A DNA stretch of 64,000 nucleotides from NCBI RefSeq assembly GCF_013823965.1, contig NZ_PNNA01000055.1:58503-122502 (forward strand), read 5' to 3'. The translations under genes were made by a program, and so were the position numbers. The DNA comes from Flavobacterium sp. GTDB taxonomy: Bacteria > Bacteroidota > Bacteroidia > Flavobacteriales > Flavobacteriaceae. Positions 52,184 through 61,786 of this stretch are shown piece after piece. Each line of letters opens with the position of its first letter. Within the stretch, counting starts at the first letter, position 1. The notes below the pieces were generated by a model. It ran no database searches, had not been told where the DNA came from, and worked only from the letters and a program-made list of their open reading frames with translations.

Positions 52184-55100
52184 ATGAAGAAACTACTTTT
52201 TGTGCTTTTTGTTGGCTATTTTTCCAGTTCCTATTCCCAAACCGATTATTCTTTTGTATACAACAACGACTTAATCCTGAAAAAGGGAGTCTCGCTTTAT
52301 GAAGAAAAAAAATATGCCGATGCCATAAAAGAGTTTGAAAAAATCAGCAAGGTCGATCCTAAATATTTGGAAGCCCAATATGAAAAGGCGATGGCGCTTT
52401 CTGCTCTGGAAAAAAAAGACGAATTGAAGGCTTTTTTTGAAGATTTACATACAAAAAATTTAATGCCGGAATTCCCAACCCTCTACACCCTTTACGGCAG
52501 TTTTTTGAGTGACCAAAAAGAGTATGAACAATCCGAAAAAATATTCAAGGAAGGGGAAAAATACTTGCCCAACTCTTCCAATTTTTTGTACAATTTTGCC
52601 ATTTTGTATGTCAGAAAAGAAGAATCCCAAAAGGCGGTCGATTTGTTGGAGCGCATAATTACCAACGATCCCAACCACGGCTCTTCCTACTATTTGCTGG
52701 GAGCCATCGCCTTAGACAATGGCAAAATTGTGGAAGCAACCATGGCCATGATGAGCTATTTGGCCATTGCCCCAAACGGACGACATGCCGAAAAAGCCAT
52801 TCTGAACCTGAATGCGAAATTTGGAGAAAATTATCTGGGAAAAAACAAGATAATTTTCTCTAAATCTGGGGATAATTTTGAAGAAATTGAAGTCATTCTT
52901 AGAAACCAATTACCGTTGAAATCGGCATACAAAATAAAATCAGAAATTGACGACGTGATTATTCGCCAAATCCAGGCCGTGGCCGAATATACATTGGAAC
53001 ACAAAATGGGTAACGGTTTTTTTGAAACCACCTACATTCCTTGGATCAAAGACATGATCGAAAAACAACGATTTGAAGCCTACACCTATTACATTCTGCA
53101 ATCAATGGAAGAGAAAATTGGCAAAAAGCTGACTTCCAAAAAGAAATTAATAATCGATTTTAACGATAATTATATCCTTGACGAGTTTTGGAATTCGTTC
53201 GGAAAAAGGAAAATGGATCATTTTGGTTCACAACAAGAAGTCATTGTTACCTTAAAAAACAAAATTCCCTACTTAATTGGACAACAAATTAACGGCAAAA
53301 GCGAGGGCAAATACAAATACCTGAATGAAGACGGAAATCTTGCCGGTGAATTGAATTTCAAAAACAGCGAGCTGGATGGTGATCAAAAATATTTTGACGA
53401 AAAAGGAACTTTGATTGAAGAGAAATCCTTTAAAAACGGAAAACTGCACGGAACCCGAACCGCCTATTATTTGAATGGGCTGAAAAGCGTGGTCGAAAAT
53501 TATTCGGATGGACTTTTGGACGGTCTGGGAACTTCGTATTACGTCAATGGAGGAAAACAATGTGAAGTCAACTTTGTCAAAGGAGAACGCGATGGAAAAA
53601 TGGTGTGTTTGTATCCCAACGGCAGCATAAAATCCGAAGCCAATTATAGCAACGGAAAGTTGAATGGACTTTATGCCAGCTATAATGAAGTTGGCGACAT
53701 AACAGAAACCTACACTTGCGTAGATAACTCGATAGACGGCAAATACATCGAATATCATGATGGTAAATCAATAAAATCTGAAGCCGTTTACGCCAATGGA
53801 ACCATTAAAGATTCTTATAAAATGTACTATAGCAATGGCACATTGGAAAAAGAAAACACCTATGAAGCCGGAAAAATAAAAAAATCAATTACTTATTTCC
53901 CAACTGGAAAAATGGCTACCGAGTCCCTCTTTAATGACAATGAAGAAATTGAAACCTACACTTATTTTGACAGTAACGGCAACAAATATTTTGAAGAAAA
54001 ATACAAATCGGGCGAACTCAAATCAGCTGTACAATATACTAAAAACAGTCCGAAACCGGTTGAAATGAGCTTGTCTAGCAAACCTTTTGTAATGAAAGAT
54101 TTTGACGGAAACGAATTGGCTGCCGGAAATTTCGAAAAAGGAAAGAAAACCGGAGAATGGAAGCATCACTTTCCTTCGGGAACAAAAAGGCTGCAAGAAT
54201 TTTATTCGCAAGGAAAACAAAACGGATTAAGTCATGATTATACGAACAATGGATTGATAAATGGCATAAAAAACTATTCGAATGATACCATAAATGGACT
54301 TTACGAAGTTTATGAAAATGGAAGATTGGACAGAAATTACTCGTATGACAAAGGAAGACAAAATGGGCCTTACAAGACATTTTATGCGGACGGTTCCCTG
54401 AAATCAGAAGGCTTTCTCGTGAATGGTGGCACGAATTTTGAAAAATTAAATTATTGGCAAAACGGCACCCTTTCCAGGAAAGAAAAATATATTGAAGACA
54501 CCTTGACTTCGATGGAAACCTACAATAATAAAGGAGAAAAAGAAAACAGCTTTGATTGCAAAAACAAAACGGGGAAATTCACGACGAGTCATGACAATGG
54601 AACTACAATCCTAACCAATGAATTGGTAAACGGCACATTGAACGGAAAATTATTGGAAAAAGACAAATACAACAACCCCATAACGGAAACAGAATTTATC
54701 AATGGAGCGAGACACAACGCTTATAAAGATTATAGTCCGCTGGGAACAATTTATAGAGAAAGCACTTTTTATGCAGGGCAAATGAACGGTCTGGACAAAT
54801 TATATGACATGGTTGGGAATTTGAGATATACCAACGAAAGAACTTTTGGCGATGAAAACGGAAAACTAACCCGATTCTACCACAATAAAATGAAGATGCA
54901 GGAATGCCAACAACTAAACGGTTCCTTCGAAGGGGATTTTACCTATTTTAACCAAAAAGGAGAGCCTGTCTTGATTATTGGTTACCAAGACAACAGCATC
55001 AAATATTACATCAAGAAAAACAAAACTGGTGAGCTTAACGAAAAAGTGGACATCATTGGCGAAACTGCCACTATTTCTTCGTGCTATCCCAACGGAAAAA

Positions 55101-55438
55101 TTGCCATCTCCATAAAATACGTGAAAGGAAATGTCGAAGGAAAATTGACCATCAACAATGAATTGGGAAAACCAGAATATGAATCCAACAACGTCAACAA
55201 TATATTAAATGGAGAGCGCGTGGAATATTATGCCAATGGCAACGTTTACAAAAAAGAACAATTTATAAACGGTAATTTTGAAGGTCTTCAAGAATATTTC
55301 AAGGAAGATGGAAAACCTTGGCTGACGGCTGAATATAAAAATGACGAATTACACGGCAATGTGCGGATTTACAATGAAGGAAAATTAACAACTACAAAAA
55401 AATATGATTCGGATGAATTGGTCGAAATTATCAAATAA
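52184..55438 (+). CDS. Large secreted TPR plus MORN-repeat protein
   Basis: A 1,084-residue exported protein starting MKKLLFVLFVGYFSSSYSQ (signal peptide). TPR repeats follow (about 30-215: SLYEEKKYADAIKEFEKIS, ILYVRKEESQKAVDLLERII). From about residue 368 to the end there is a long array of about 23-residue MORN_2-type repeats with the pattern Y-x-N-G-x-L-x-x-E/D-x-x-Y-x-x-G-x-x-x-G (NGLKSVVENYSDGLLDGLG, PNGSIKSEANYSNGKLNGLY). It overlaps the transglutaminase gene start at 55404. It is probably a periplasmic or surface scaffold; repeats rich in Lys, Asn and Gln could be crosslinking substrates. Confidence 0.85.
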   Translation: MKKLLFVLFVGYFSSSYSQTDYSFVYNNDLILKKGVSLYEEKKYADAIKEFEKISKVDPKYLEAQYEKAMALSALEKKDELKAFFEDLHTKNLMPEFPTLYTLYGSFLSDQKEYEQSEKIFKEGEKYLPNSSNFLYNFAILYVRKEESQKAVDLLERIITNDPNHGSSYYLLGAIALDNGKIVEATMAMMSYLAIAPNGRHAEKAILNLNAKFGENYLGKNKIIFSKSGDNFEEIEVILRNQLPLKSAYKIKSEIDDVIIRQIQAVAEYTLEHKMGNGFFETTYIPWIKDMIEKQRFEAYTYYILQSMEEKIGKKLTSKKKLIIDFNDNYILDEFWNSFGKRKMDHFGSQQEVIVTLKNKIPYLIGQQINGKSEGKYKYLNEDGNLAGELNFKNSELDGDQKYFDEKGTLIEEKSFKNGKLHGTRTAYYLNGLKSVVENYSDGLLDGLGTSYYVNGGKQCEVNFVKGERDGKMVCLYPNGSIKSEANYSNGKLNGLYASYNEVGDITETYTCVDNSIDGKYIEYHDGKSIKSEAVYANGTIKDSYKMYYSNGTLEKENTYEAGKIKKSITYFPTGKMATESLFNDNEEIETYTYFDSNGNKYFEEKYKSGELKSAVQYTKNSPKPVEMSLSSKPFVMKDFDGNELAAGNFEKGKKTGEWKHHFPSGTKRLQEFYSQGKQNGLSHDYTNNGLINGIKNYSNDTINGLYEVYENGRLDRNYSYDKGRQNGPYKTFYADGSLKSEGFLVNGGTNFEKLNYWQNGTLSRKEKYIEDTLTSMETYNNKGEKENSFDCKNKTGKFTTSHDNGTTILTNELVNGTLNGKLLEKDKYNNPITETEFINGARHNAYKDYSPLGTIYRESTFYAGQMNGLDKLYDMVGNLRYTNERTFGDENGKLTRFYHNKMKMQECQQLNGSFEGDFTYFNQKGEPVLIIGYQDNSIKYYIKKNKTGELNEKVDIIGETATISSCYPNGKIAISIKYVKGNVEGKLTINNELGKPEYESNNVNNILNGERVEYYANGNVYKKEQFINGNFEGLQEYFKEDGKPWLTAEYKNDELHGNVRIYNEGKLTTTKKYDSDELVEIIK

Positions 55439-57347
55439 ACACTTATATATCTTGGCTTTTTTGGGAATTTTTAGTTTAACAAGCAATGCCCAAAATACTT
55501 TAGAAGATTACAAAAAACAATATCCTGATTTTAACGAACTCGTTTTAAACGACAGTCAAACCTATGATTTTTCTATTGAAAACAACAAGTTGAAAGTCGT
55601 TCAGGACAACCATTACGAGTCCGTAATTCTTACGGAAAACGGCATTCAAAACAACAAGGAATCGTTCAGCTATTCCGAATTGGTCAAACTGCAAAGTTAT
55701 GACGCCTATTCCGTCATTTATGATAATGGCAAAGAAAGAAAAATCAAGGTGACCCAAACAAATGAAATTCAATCTGGCCAAAGCTCCGCTTTTTATGATG
55801 ACGTAAAAGAGCGCCAACTTATTTTTCCAAACTTGGAAGCCGGATCCAAAAAAGTGTATCATTACCAAACCGAGTTTGTCGATCCTTTTTTGCTGCATAA
55901 ATTTCTATTTGGAAGTCATTTGCCCATAAAGAATTCCACCTTGGAAATCAAGACGGAGAAAAACATCAACATTGGGTACAAAATATTTAACGACCCTTCT
56001 AATTCCATTCAATTTTCGAGAACGGAAAAAAAGGGAAAATGGATTTACAAATGGACGTTAAAAGATGTAAACCCCATAAAATTTGAAGGAAATTCGCCTG
56101 GTTTTTTATACATCGTGCCACACATTAATGTTTACATCAAGGATTATACCATCAACAATCAAAAAGTGGATGTTTTGGGCGACATCGACAAACTGTTTGC
56201 TTATTACAAAGGCTTTACCAAAAACTTGAACCAGACTGAAGATCCCACTTTAAAAGCCATTTCACTCCAAATCACCGAGAATCTAACCAACGATGACGAC
56301 AAGGTCAAAGCCATTTTTTATTGGGTAAAAGACAATATCAAATACATTGCTTTCGAAAACGGATACGAAGGTTTCATTCCCAGGGAAGCCCGTTTAATTT
56401 GTGAAAGAAAATTTGGCGATTGCAAAGACATGGCCAGCATCATCACGGCAATGGCCAAGTATGCCAATGTCAAAAATGTATTTATTTCCTGGATAGGAAC
56501 CCGCGAAATCCCTTATTCTTACAACGAATTGCCCACTCCTGCCGTCGACAACCACATGATTGCCGTATATAAAAAAGGGGAGGAATATCTTTTTCTGGAT
56601 GCGACCGACAAGGAAACACTTTATGGAATCCCAACCGCTTTCATTCAAGGAAAAGAAGCCTTATATGGCGAAGGAAATACGTATAAAATTATTCCGGTTC
56701 CCATTGTTCCAGCCGAAAAAAACGAGATATTGGAACAAGTGAAATTGAAAATTGAAAAAGACAAACTCGTTGGCTCCGGGAAAATTGAATTCAATGGCTA
56801 CAACCGAAGCCGCATTTTATTGCGTATCGGCGATGCCACAAACAAAACCCGGTTCGAAATGATAAAAAGCTTGGTGCTCAAAGGCAACAACAAGTTCAAC
56901 TTGAAAGATTATACTGAAGAAAACATCAAGGATCGCGACAAACCCTATCAAATAGGCTACAATTTCGATTTGGGAAATTACATCGTGAAAGTGGACAAGG
57001 AGATGTATGTCAATTTGTTTTTGGACAAACCGCTGGAAAAAGTCATTATCGAAAAAGACCGATCTGCAAAATTTGAGTTCGAACATTTGAATTACATCAA
57101 CACGCAATACGAACTGGACATTCCACAAAATTGCACGGTGAAATACCTTCCGAAAAACTTTAGTCTCGACAATGATTATATAAAAGTAGACATCGTTTAT
57201 GAGGTAAAAAACAATAAAATAACCTTAAATTTACGTCTCAAACAAAAAAAGTTGTTGTTGGACCAACCTGACTTCGAACTTTGGAACAAGACTATAAAAG
57301 ATTTAAAAAGCAATTACGCCGACACCCTAATTTTATTAGAAAAATAA
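55404..57347 (+). CDS. DUF3857/transglutaminase-like protein (active triad)
   Basis: A 647-residue exported protein (signal peptide ends LTSNAQ; ATG 55413 is an alternative start). A DUF3857 beta domain (about 60-250) precedes a transglutaminase-like core. The triad is visible: Cys340 in KFGDCKDMA, His384 in DNHMIAV and Asp399 in FLDATD. A C-terminal beta domain follows. It may act as a protein crosslinker or as a cysteine protease/amidase in the periplasm. Its start lies within the end of the MORN gene, and its stop overlaps the next start (TAATG), so the three are co-translated. Confidence 0.87.
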   Translation: MIRMNWSKLSNKHLYILAFLGIFSLTSNAQNTLEDYKKQYPDFNELVLNDSQTYDFSIENNKLKVVQDNHYESVILTENGIQNNKESFSYSELVKLQSYDAYSVIYDNGKERKIKVTQTNEIQSGQSSAFYDDVKERQLIFPNLEAGSKKVYHYQTEFVDPFLLHKFLFGSHLPIKNSTLEIKTEKNINIGYKIFNDPSNSIQFSRTEKKGKWIYKWTLKDVNPIKFEGNSPGFLYIVPHINVYIKDYTINNQKVDVLGDIDKLFAYYKGFTKNLNQTEDPTLKAISLQITENLTNDDDKVKAIFYWVKDNIKYIAFENGYEGFIPREARLICERKFGDCKDMASIITAMAKYANVKNVFISWIGTREIPYSYNELPTPAVDNHMIAVYKKGEEYLFLDATDKETLYGIPTAFIQGKEALYGEGNTYKIIPVPIVPAEKNEILEQVKLKIEKDKLVGSGKIEFNGYNRSRILLRIGDATNKTRFEMIKSLVLKGNNKFNLKDYTEENIKDRDKPYQIGYNFDLGNYIVKVDKEMYVNLFLDKPLEKVIIEKDRSAKFEFEHLNYINTQYELDIPQNCTVKYLPKNFSLDNDYIKVDIVYEVKNNKITLNLRLKQKKLLLDQPDFELWNKTIKDLKSNYADTLILLEK

Positions 57348-59317
57348 TGAAAACAAATCACTTAAAAAATATTTTCACGCTAGTTATCCTATTGAATTCT
57401 TCGCTGTTTTTTGCTCAGGAATACTCCTTTAAAAATTACGATTGGAACGAGAAAGAAACCACAATCGCCATCCCGGTCCAATACAAAAACGAGAAAGAAG
57501 TAATTCTGGAGCGCAACACAAAAATAGAATTTGTGGTTATGGGCAAATCGGCAAAGCAATACCATTTATTGCACGAAAAAATCTATATCAATTCAGATGA
57601 TGCCATCGAACGCAACAATAAAATTTACATTCCGTTCAGTCTAAACGAAAGTGTTTTAGTCAACAAAGCCCGAGTTATTCTTAAGAATGGCACCGTCATT
57701 CATTTAGACAAAAAAGACATCAAAGAAGATGTGGACCAAGAAAAAGGAATGAAATACAACTATTTTGCCGTAAACGGTTTGGAGAAAGGAGCCGTAATCG
57801 AAAAAATTTATGTCCTGGAAGAAAGCCCTGAATTTACTGGACAAACCATCAAAATGCAGGATGAATACCCCATTGCCAACTTAAATTTTGAATTGATTTC
57901 GCCTAATTACCTCGTTTTCAAAACCAAATCCTACAACGGATTGAGTGAAGCCGTAATCGATGATAAAAAAATAGAAAACACCACCGTTTTAAGCATCACT
58001 GAAAAGAATATTCCAGCCTTGGACAACGATGAAAACTATTCGAACTGGAATTTACAATTAAAATTGTTTCGCTATAAACTAGATGAAAATCTAATGAATG
58101 GAGGTAGAAATCTTAACAACTTTAAAGCATTTTCAACAAATGTGTTCGACAGACTCAATCCAGAATTGGATAAAAAAGACCTCAAGGCACTGGAAGACTT
58201 TTGCAAGACCATTCCAAAAACGAACGATTTGCAAGAGCAGGTTTGGAACATTGAAAACAAAATAAAAAAAACCATCGCTTACGATAGATACATTGACAGC
58301 AAGGAAACCTTGTCTGACATTATCAACACCAAACAAGCCAACCAGACGGATATTTTAAAAATTTATTTGGCGGTATTCAAAAAATTCAAAATTGAAAACA
58401 ATGTGGTTTTTACCTCAAACAGATATAAAATTCCTTTTGACAAAGAATTTGAAAGTTTTGAAAACTTGAGCGAATTGTTGTTCTATTTCCCCACCATCAA
58501 AAAATATTTGACCCCAACCGAAATAGAATACCGCATTCCTTTATTCCCGGCTACCGTGGCAAATAATAATGGATTGTTTATCAAGGAAAAAACATTTGCC
58601 GGCGTCAAAATGGGCATTGGAGAAATTGATTTTATCGCAATTCCCGGAACAGACATCACGCACGACATCATGAATATCACGGTCGATTTTACCCAGGACA
58701 TGGAAAATCCATTGGTAACGAGCAACCTGACCTTTGGCGGTTATTCAGGTTTAAATTTTCAACCCATCAAGGATTTTGCTTCGGCGGAACAATACAAAAC
58801 CGTCTTGAAAAGCATAGCCGAAAATTATACCGCGGAAGCAGAATACAAAACATTGACCACTGAAAATGACGGAACCGAGTTTATTGGCAAGAAACCATTT
58901 GTCCTGAATGTCACTTTTGACGGGAAAGAACTTACCAAAAAAGCGGGAGAAAATTACTTGTTTTCTGTGGGGGAAACCATTGGCAAACAAATGGAATTCT
59001 ACCAAGAAAACAAAAGAGCATTGCCCGTAGAAATTGATTTCCCCCATTTATACACCAGAAACATCAAAATTTTGTTGCCAAAAGGAGCCACCATCAAAAA
59101 TCTAGACAAGTTTGTCATGGATTACAAAACGGACATAAACGGTAAAACCGAAGCCGCTTTTACCAGCAAATACACCAAAAAAGGCGACGAAATTCTGGTC
59201 GAAAATACCGAGTTTTACAACATTATCAACTATCCGTTAGATCAATTTGAAGACTACAAAGCCGTAATCAATGCCGCTGCCGACTTCAATAAAATAGTGA
59301 TTATCTTAACAAAATAA
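57347..59317 (+). CDS. DUF3857/pseudo-transglutaminase paralogue
   Basis: A 656-residue exported protein starting at ATG 57347 (signal peptide ends SLFFAQ). It repeats the plan of the preceding gene: DUF3857 domain, then a transglutaminase-like region (from about residue 290). But the catalytic Cys position reads NQTDIL (Thr), and no His/Asp counterpart is present in the FENLSELLFYFPTIKKYLTP segment. It is therefore a predicted pseudoenzyme, perhaps a scaffold or regulator of the active paralogue. Last gene of the operon; a 20-base perfect hairpin follows. Confidence 0.82.
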   Translation: MKTNHLKNIFTLVILLNSSLFFAQEYSFKNYDWNEKETTIAIPVQYKNEKEVILERNTKIEFVVMGKSAKQYHLLHEKIYINSDDAIERNNKIYIPFSLNESVLVNKARVILKNGTVIHLDKKDIKEDVDQEKGMKYNYFAVNGLEKGAVIEKIYVLEESPEFTGQTIKMQDEYPIANLNFELISPNYLVFKTKSYNGLSEAVIDDKKIENTTVLSITEKNIPALDNDENYSNWNLQLKLFRYKLDENLMNGGRNLNNFKAFSTNVFDRLNPELDKKDLKALEDFCKTIPKTNDLQEQVWNIENKIKKTIAYDRYIDSKETLSDIINTKQANQTDILKIYLAVFKKFKIENNVVFTSNRYKIPFDKEFESFENLSELLFYFPTIKKYLTPTEIEYRIPLFPATVANNNGLFIKEKTFAGVKMGIGEIDFIAIPGTDITHDIMNITVDFTQDMENPLVTSNLTFGGYSGLNFQPIKDFASAEQYKTVLKSIAENYTAEAEYKTLTTENDGTEFIGKKPFVLNVTFDGKELTKKAGENYLFSVGETIGKQMEFYQENKRALPVEIDFPHLYTRNIKILLPKGATIKNLDKFVMDYKTDINGKTEAAFTSKYTKKGDEILVENTEFYNIINYPLDQFEDYKAVINAAADFNKIVIILTK

Positions 59318-59336
59318 GTTTACAGATTAAAATTTA

Positions 59337-59398
59337 AAACCGCAAATTCGCAAATTAACTCCATTTAAACGGATGAAAAATTTGCGAATTTGCGGTTT
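59337..59398. terminator. 20-base perfect hairpin after the transglutaminase operon
   Basis: Arms 59337-59356 and 59379-59398 pair without mismatch around a 22-base loop; each arm has a CGCAAATT direct repeat. It lies between convergent stops at 59317 and 59414. Confidence 0.75.
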
Positions 59399-59413
59399 GT
59401 TTTTGGGCTTTAT

Positions 59414-59644
59414 TCAGGGTTTTGGATATCTTTTTCTAATATTGCGAATCAACTCTTCGAGTCCGTTGAGTTTTAATTCGTAAATCAATTGCAGTTGTTG
59501 GCCTAATTCCCCTTTCGGAAAACCTTTGTTGGCATACCAAACCACGTAATATTCGGGCAAATCTATGAGATATTTGCCTTCATATTTGCCAAAAGGCATT
59601 TTGGTATGGGCTAATTTGATGAGTTGTTTTGGGTCTTGTTCCAT
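59414..59644 (-). CDS. DUF3820 small protein
   Basis: A 76-residue protein with the DUF3820 core (MPFGKYEGKYLIDLPEYYV, then WYANKGFPKGELGQQL). Related proteins have been labelled quorum-sensing-regulated virulence factors, but this is a generic housekeeping-type copy. No signal peptide. It follows the LysM protein gene after about 80 bases on the same strand. Confidence 0.85.
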   Translation of the reverse strand: MEQDPKQLIKLAHTKMPFGKYEGKYLIDLPEYYVVWYANKGFPKGELGQQLQLIYELKLNGLEELIRNIRKRYPKP

Positions 59645-59723
59645 TTTTTTTAGGAGAACGAAATCATTATTCTATTCTCTACATTTTTTAAGCTACTGAT
59701 TGGATGGAATGCTGACCACTTCC

Positions 59724-61652
59724 CTAATTGGCTTCTTTTATCGTTAAATCAGTGTCGTAGTAGAGGATATAAATCCCTTTATTGGCATAGCCTCCTCCCT
59801 CTTTTTTGTAATATTCAAACTTGTTGTCCACTTGTTCCGTTGCAAAGGAATCAGCGGTTTCCTGATAACTTTTTCCTTGCGACAAACGCATCATCGTGTC
59901 AAAAGTCACGTCAAAACCACGAGTGGCATAAGTGCTTGGCGAAATCTTGTTGTCCTTTCGGTATTCTTTTTCGAAAATCAGGGCTTGAGGAGATTCGTTT
60001 TCACGGGTTACCGAAGGGTACATCAATTTCAATTTGGTCAAGTTTTCAAAATTAATTTCATCGGTATCCAATGTTTCATTGGGTTCCAAAATCACCAACT
60101 GCACTTTGTAATTGGCCAAAGCGCCCATCATCGTGCTCATGGTCCATTTTATCATGACTGTGTTGGCTGTTTCCAAAACCACGTAATTCATTTTGTCTTT
60201 AACGAACAAACTTTTCAATCCCTCAACAGACAAACTTCCGTTCTCTTGAAGCGGGGCAAATTGCACGTCTTTTTGGTTTTCACGGATGTATTGTCTCACC
60301 AATTCTCTCTTTTTGTCGACAACTGCGATGATTTTTCCGCCTTTTAACCTCATAAAATCAAACATGGCAGTCTTTAAAGCTTCATTTGACGGGATTGTTT
60401 GATACAAATTAGGAAAAGCATTCCCTACATCTTTGGACAAAGGCGAAATCACGGGAACATTGTTTTTTTCCAATAGTTCGGCAGTTTTCTCTACGTTATT
60501 TTGATAAAAAGGACCTATGATGGCATCGGCAGTTTCTAAATTATTTTCCTTATTTAGGCTGGAAACATTAGAACCGTTTTTGGTTTCTTGGGAATCAAAT
60601 ATGGTAACGTCGACATTAATTCCAATCGCTTTAGCAGAATCTATGGCCATCAAGGCACCGGAATAAAAATCCAAAGTCATGTTCAAAAACTTGTCTTTTT
60701 TCAATCGCATCGACGTAGAATTGACGGTGTCGCCTTCAATTTTAGAAAGATTGAAAGGCAAGAGCAGCACCAGTTTTTTGCGGTCACTTGTACCGCTTTG
60801 TTTTGACAAGGAAGTATACACTTTTTTAGTTTCCGTTTCCTGAGGAATTGAGGCTGATTCTGGCATTTTCAACACCATTCCCACTTCGACACCATTGGTC
60901 AAAGCCGGATTCAATTGAAGGAATTCCTCTTGACTTAAACCCGACATTTTAGACAAGCTGTACAAGGTTTCTTTGGGTTTTACCACATAATCCACATAAC
61001 TACTTTTTGGGGAAACTTTTAGATCAATGGTATTCACGGTTCCATTTTTAGGCTCCGCAACTGCCACTTTATCCGTTTTTGGAGCCGTTCCCTTGATAGT
61101 CAATTGATATCCAATGGTCAAATTAGGAATAATTTCCGGGTTTCGTTTTTCGAGTTCTTCGATGGTAATTCCATATTGTTTGGCAATCGAATACTTGGTT
61201 TCCTTTGGAAGCACCACGTGAAACACATATTTTTCAGGAATTGAGGCAACCGTTTTTGAACTTGCATTTGAAGGAATAACCAGTGTTTGTCCTATTTGCA
61301 ATCCTAATTTTTCCAATTCGGGATTGGCTTTCTTCAGGGCTTCATCCGAAACGCCGTATTTTTTTTCGATACCAAACAAAGTTTCCTTGGGTTCCACTTT
61401 GTGTGTTCGGGTTGGTGCATTTACTTTAGAAACACTTCCTTTTTTTGGAATAAGCAAAACGGCGTTGGGTTTCAAGCCACTTTGCGCATCAGGATTCAAT
61501 TTGTAAATATCATAAGGAGTGACATTGTACTTTTGGGCAATTTGGGCTATTGTTTCCCCTTTTTCAACCTTGTGGGTGCGATTGTTTTCTTGAGAAAAAC
61601 CATTGAAAGAAAAAACAAAAATGGCCAAACAAAGCGTTATAAAATATTTCAT
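59724..61652 (-). CDS. LysM (x4) plus LpoA-like periplasmic-binding-fold protein
   Basis: A 642-residue exported protein (signal peptide ends NGFSQ; an ATG four codons earlier, 61664, is possible). Four LysM domains follow: THKVEKGETIAQIAQKYNV, THKVEPKETLFGIEKKYGV, FHVVLPKETKYSIAKQYGI and DYVVKPKETLYSLSKMSGL (about 25-290). A type-1 periplasmic-binding fold (about 300-642) follows, with KKLVLLLPFNLSKIEGD, ADAIIGPFYQNNVEKTAELL and VPVISPLSKDVGNAF. The latter resembles LpoA, the activator of peptidoglycan synthase PBP1A. It may bind peptidoglycan and regulate wall synthesis. It has its own -7 box (61688-61681). Confidence 0.85.
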   Translation of the reverse strand: MKYFITLCLAIFVFSFNGFSQENNRTHKVEKGETIAQIAQKYNVTPYDIYKLNPDAQSGLKPNAVLLIPKKGSVSKVNAPTRTHKVEPKETLFGIEKKYGVSDEALKKANPELEKLGLQIGQTLVIPSNASSKTVASIPEKYVFHVVLPKETKYSIAKQYGITIEELEKRNPEIIPNLTIGYQLTIKGTAPKTDKVAVAEPKNGTVNTIDLKVSPKSSYVDYVVKPKETLYSLSKMSGLSQEEFLQLNPALTNGVEVGMVLKMPESASIPQETETKKVYTSLSKQSGTSDRKKLVLLLPFNLSKIEGDTVNSTSMRLKKDKFLNMTLDFYSGALMAIDSAKAIGINVDVTIFDSQETKNGSNVSSLNKENNLETADAIIGPFYQNNVEKTAELLEKNNVPVISPLSKDVGNAFPNLYQTIPSNEALKTAMFDFMRLKGGKIIAVVDKKRELVRQYIRENQKDVQFAPLQENGSLSVEGLKSLFVKDKMNYVVLETANTVMIKWTMSTMMGALANYKVQLVILEPNETLDTDEINFENLTKLKLMYPSVTRENESPQALIFEKEYRKDNKISPSTYATRGFDVTFDTMMRLSQGKSYQETADSFATEQVDNKFEYYKKEGGGYANKGIYILYYDTDLTIKEAN

Positions 61653-61680
61653 CCTTATTGTCATTGTATAAATTAGTTTT

Positions 61681-61688
61681 CAAAGATA
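61681..61688 (-). promoter_or_regulatory. -7 element for the LysM protein gene
   Basis: Minus-strand TATCTTTG fits TAnnTTTG, 16 bases before ATG 61664 and 28 before ATG 61652, right after the guaA hairpin. Confidence 0.45.
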
Positions 61689-61690
61689 CC

Positions 61691-61731
61691 AAAACGGTAT
61701 CAAATTTTATTCCAAAATTTGATACCGTTTT
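61691..61731 (-). terminator. 18-base perfect hairpin after guaA
   Basis: AAAACGGTATCAAATTTT and AAAATTTGATACCGTTTT pair perfectly with a 5-base loop. It is downstream of the guaA stop (61787); a short T-run ends the stem on the minus strand. Confidence 0.7.
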
Positions 61732-61786
61732 TATATAATTTACGTTAAATAATCGTGTCAGAAATCAATAAAACAATGACCCTGTT

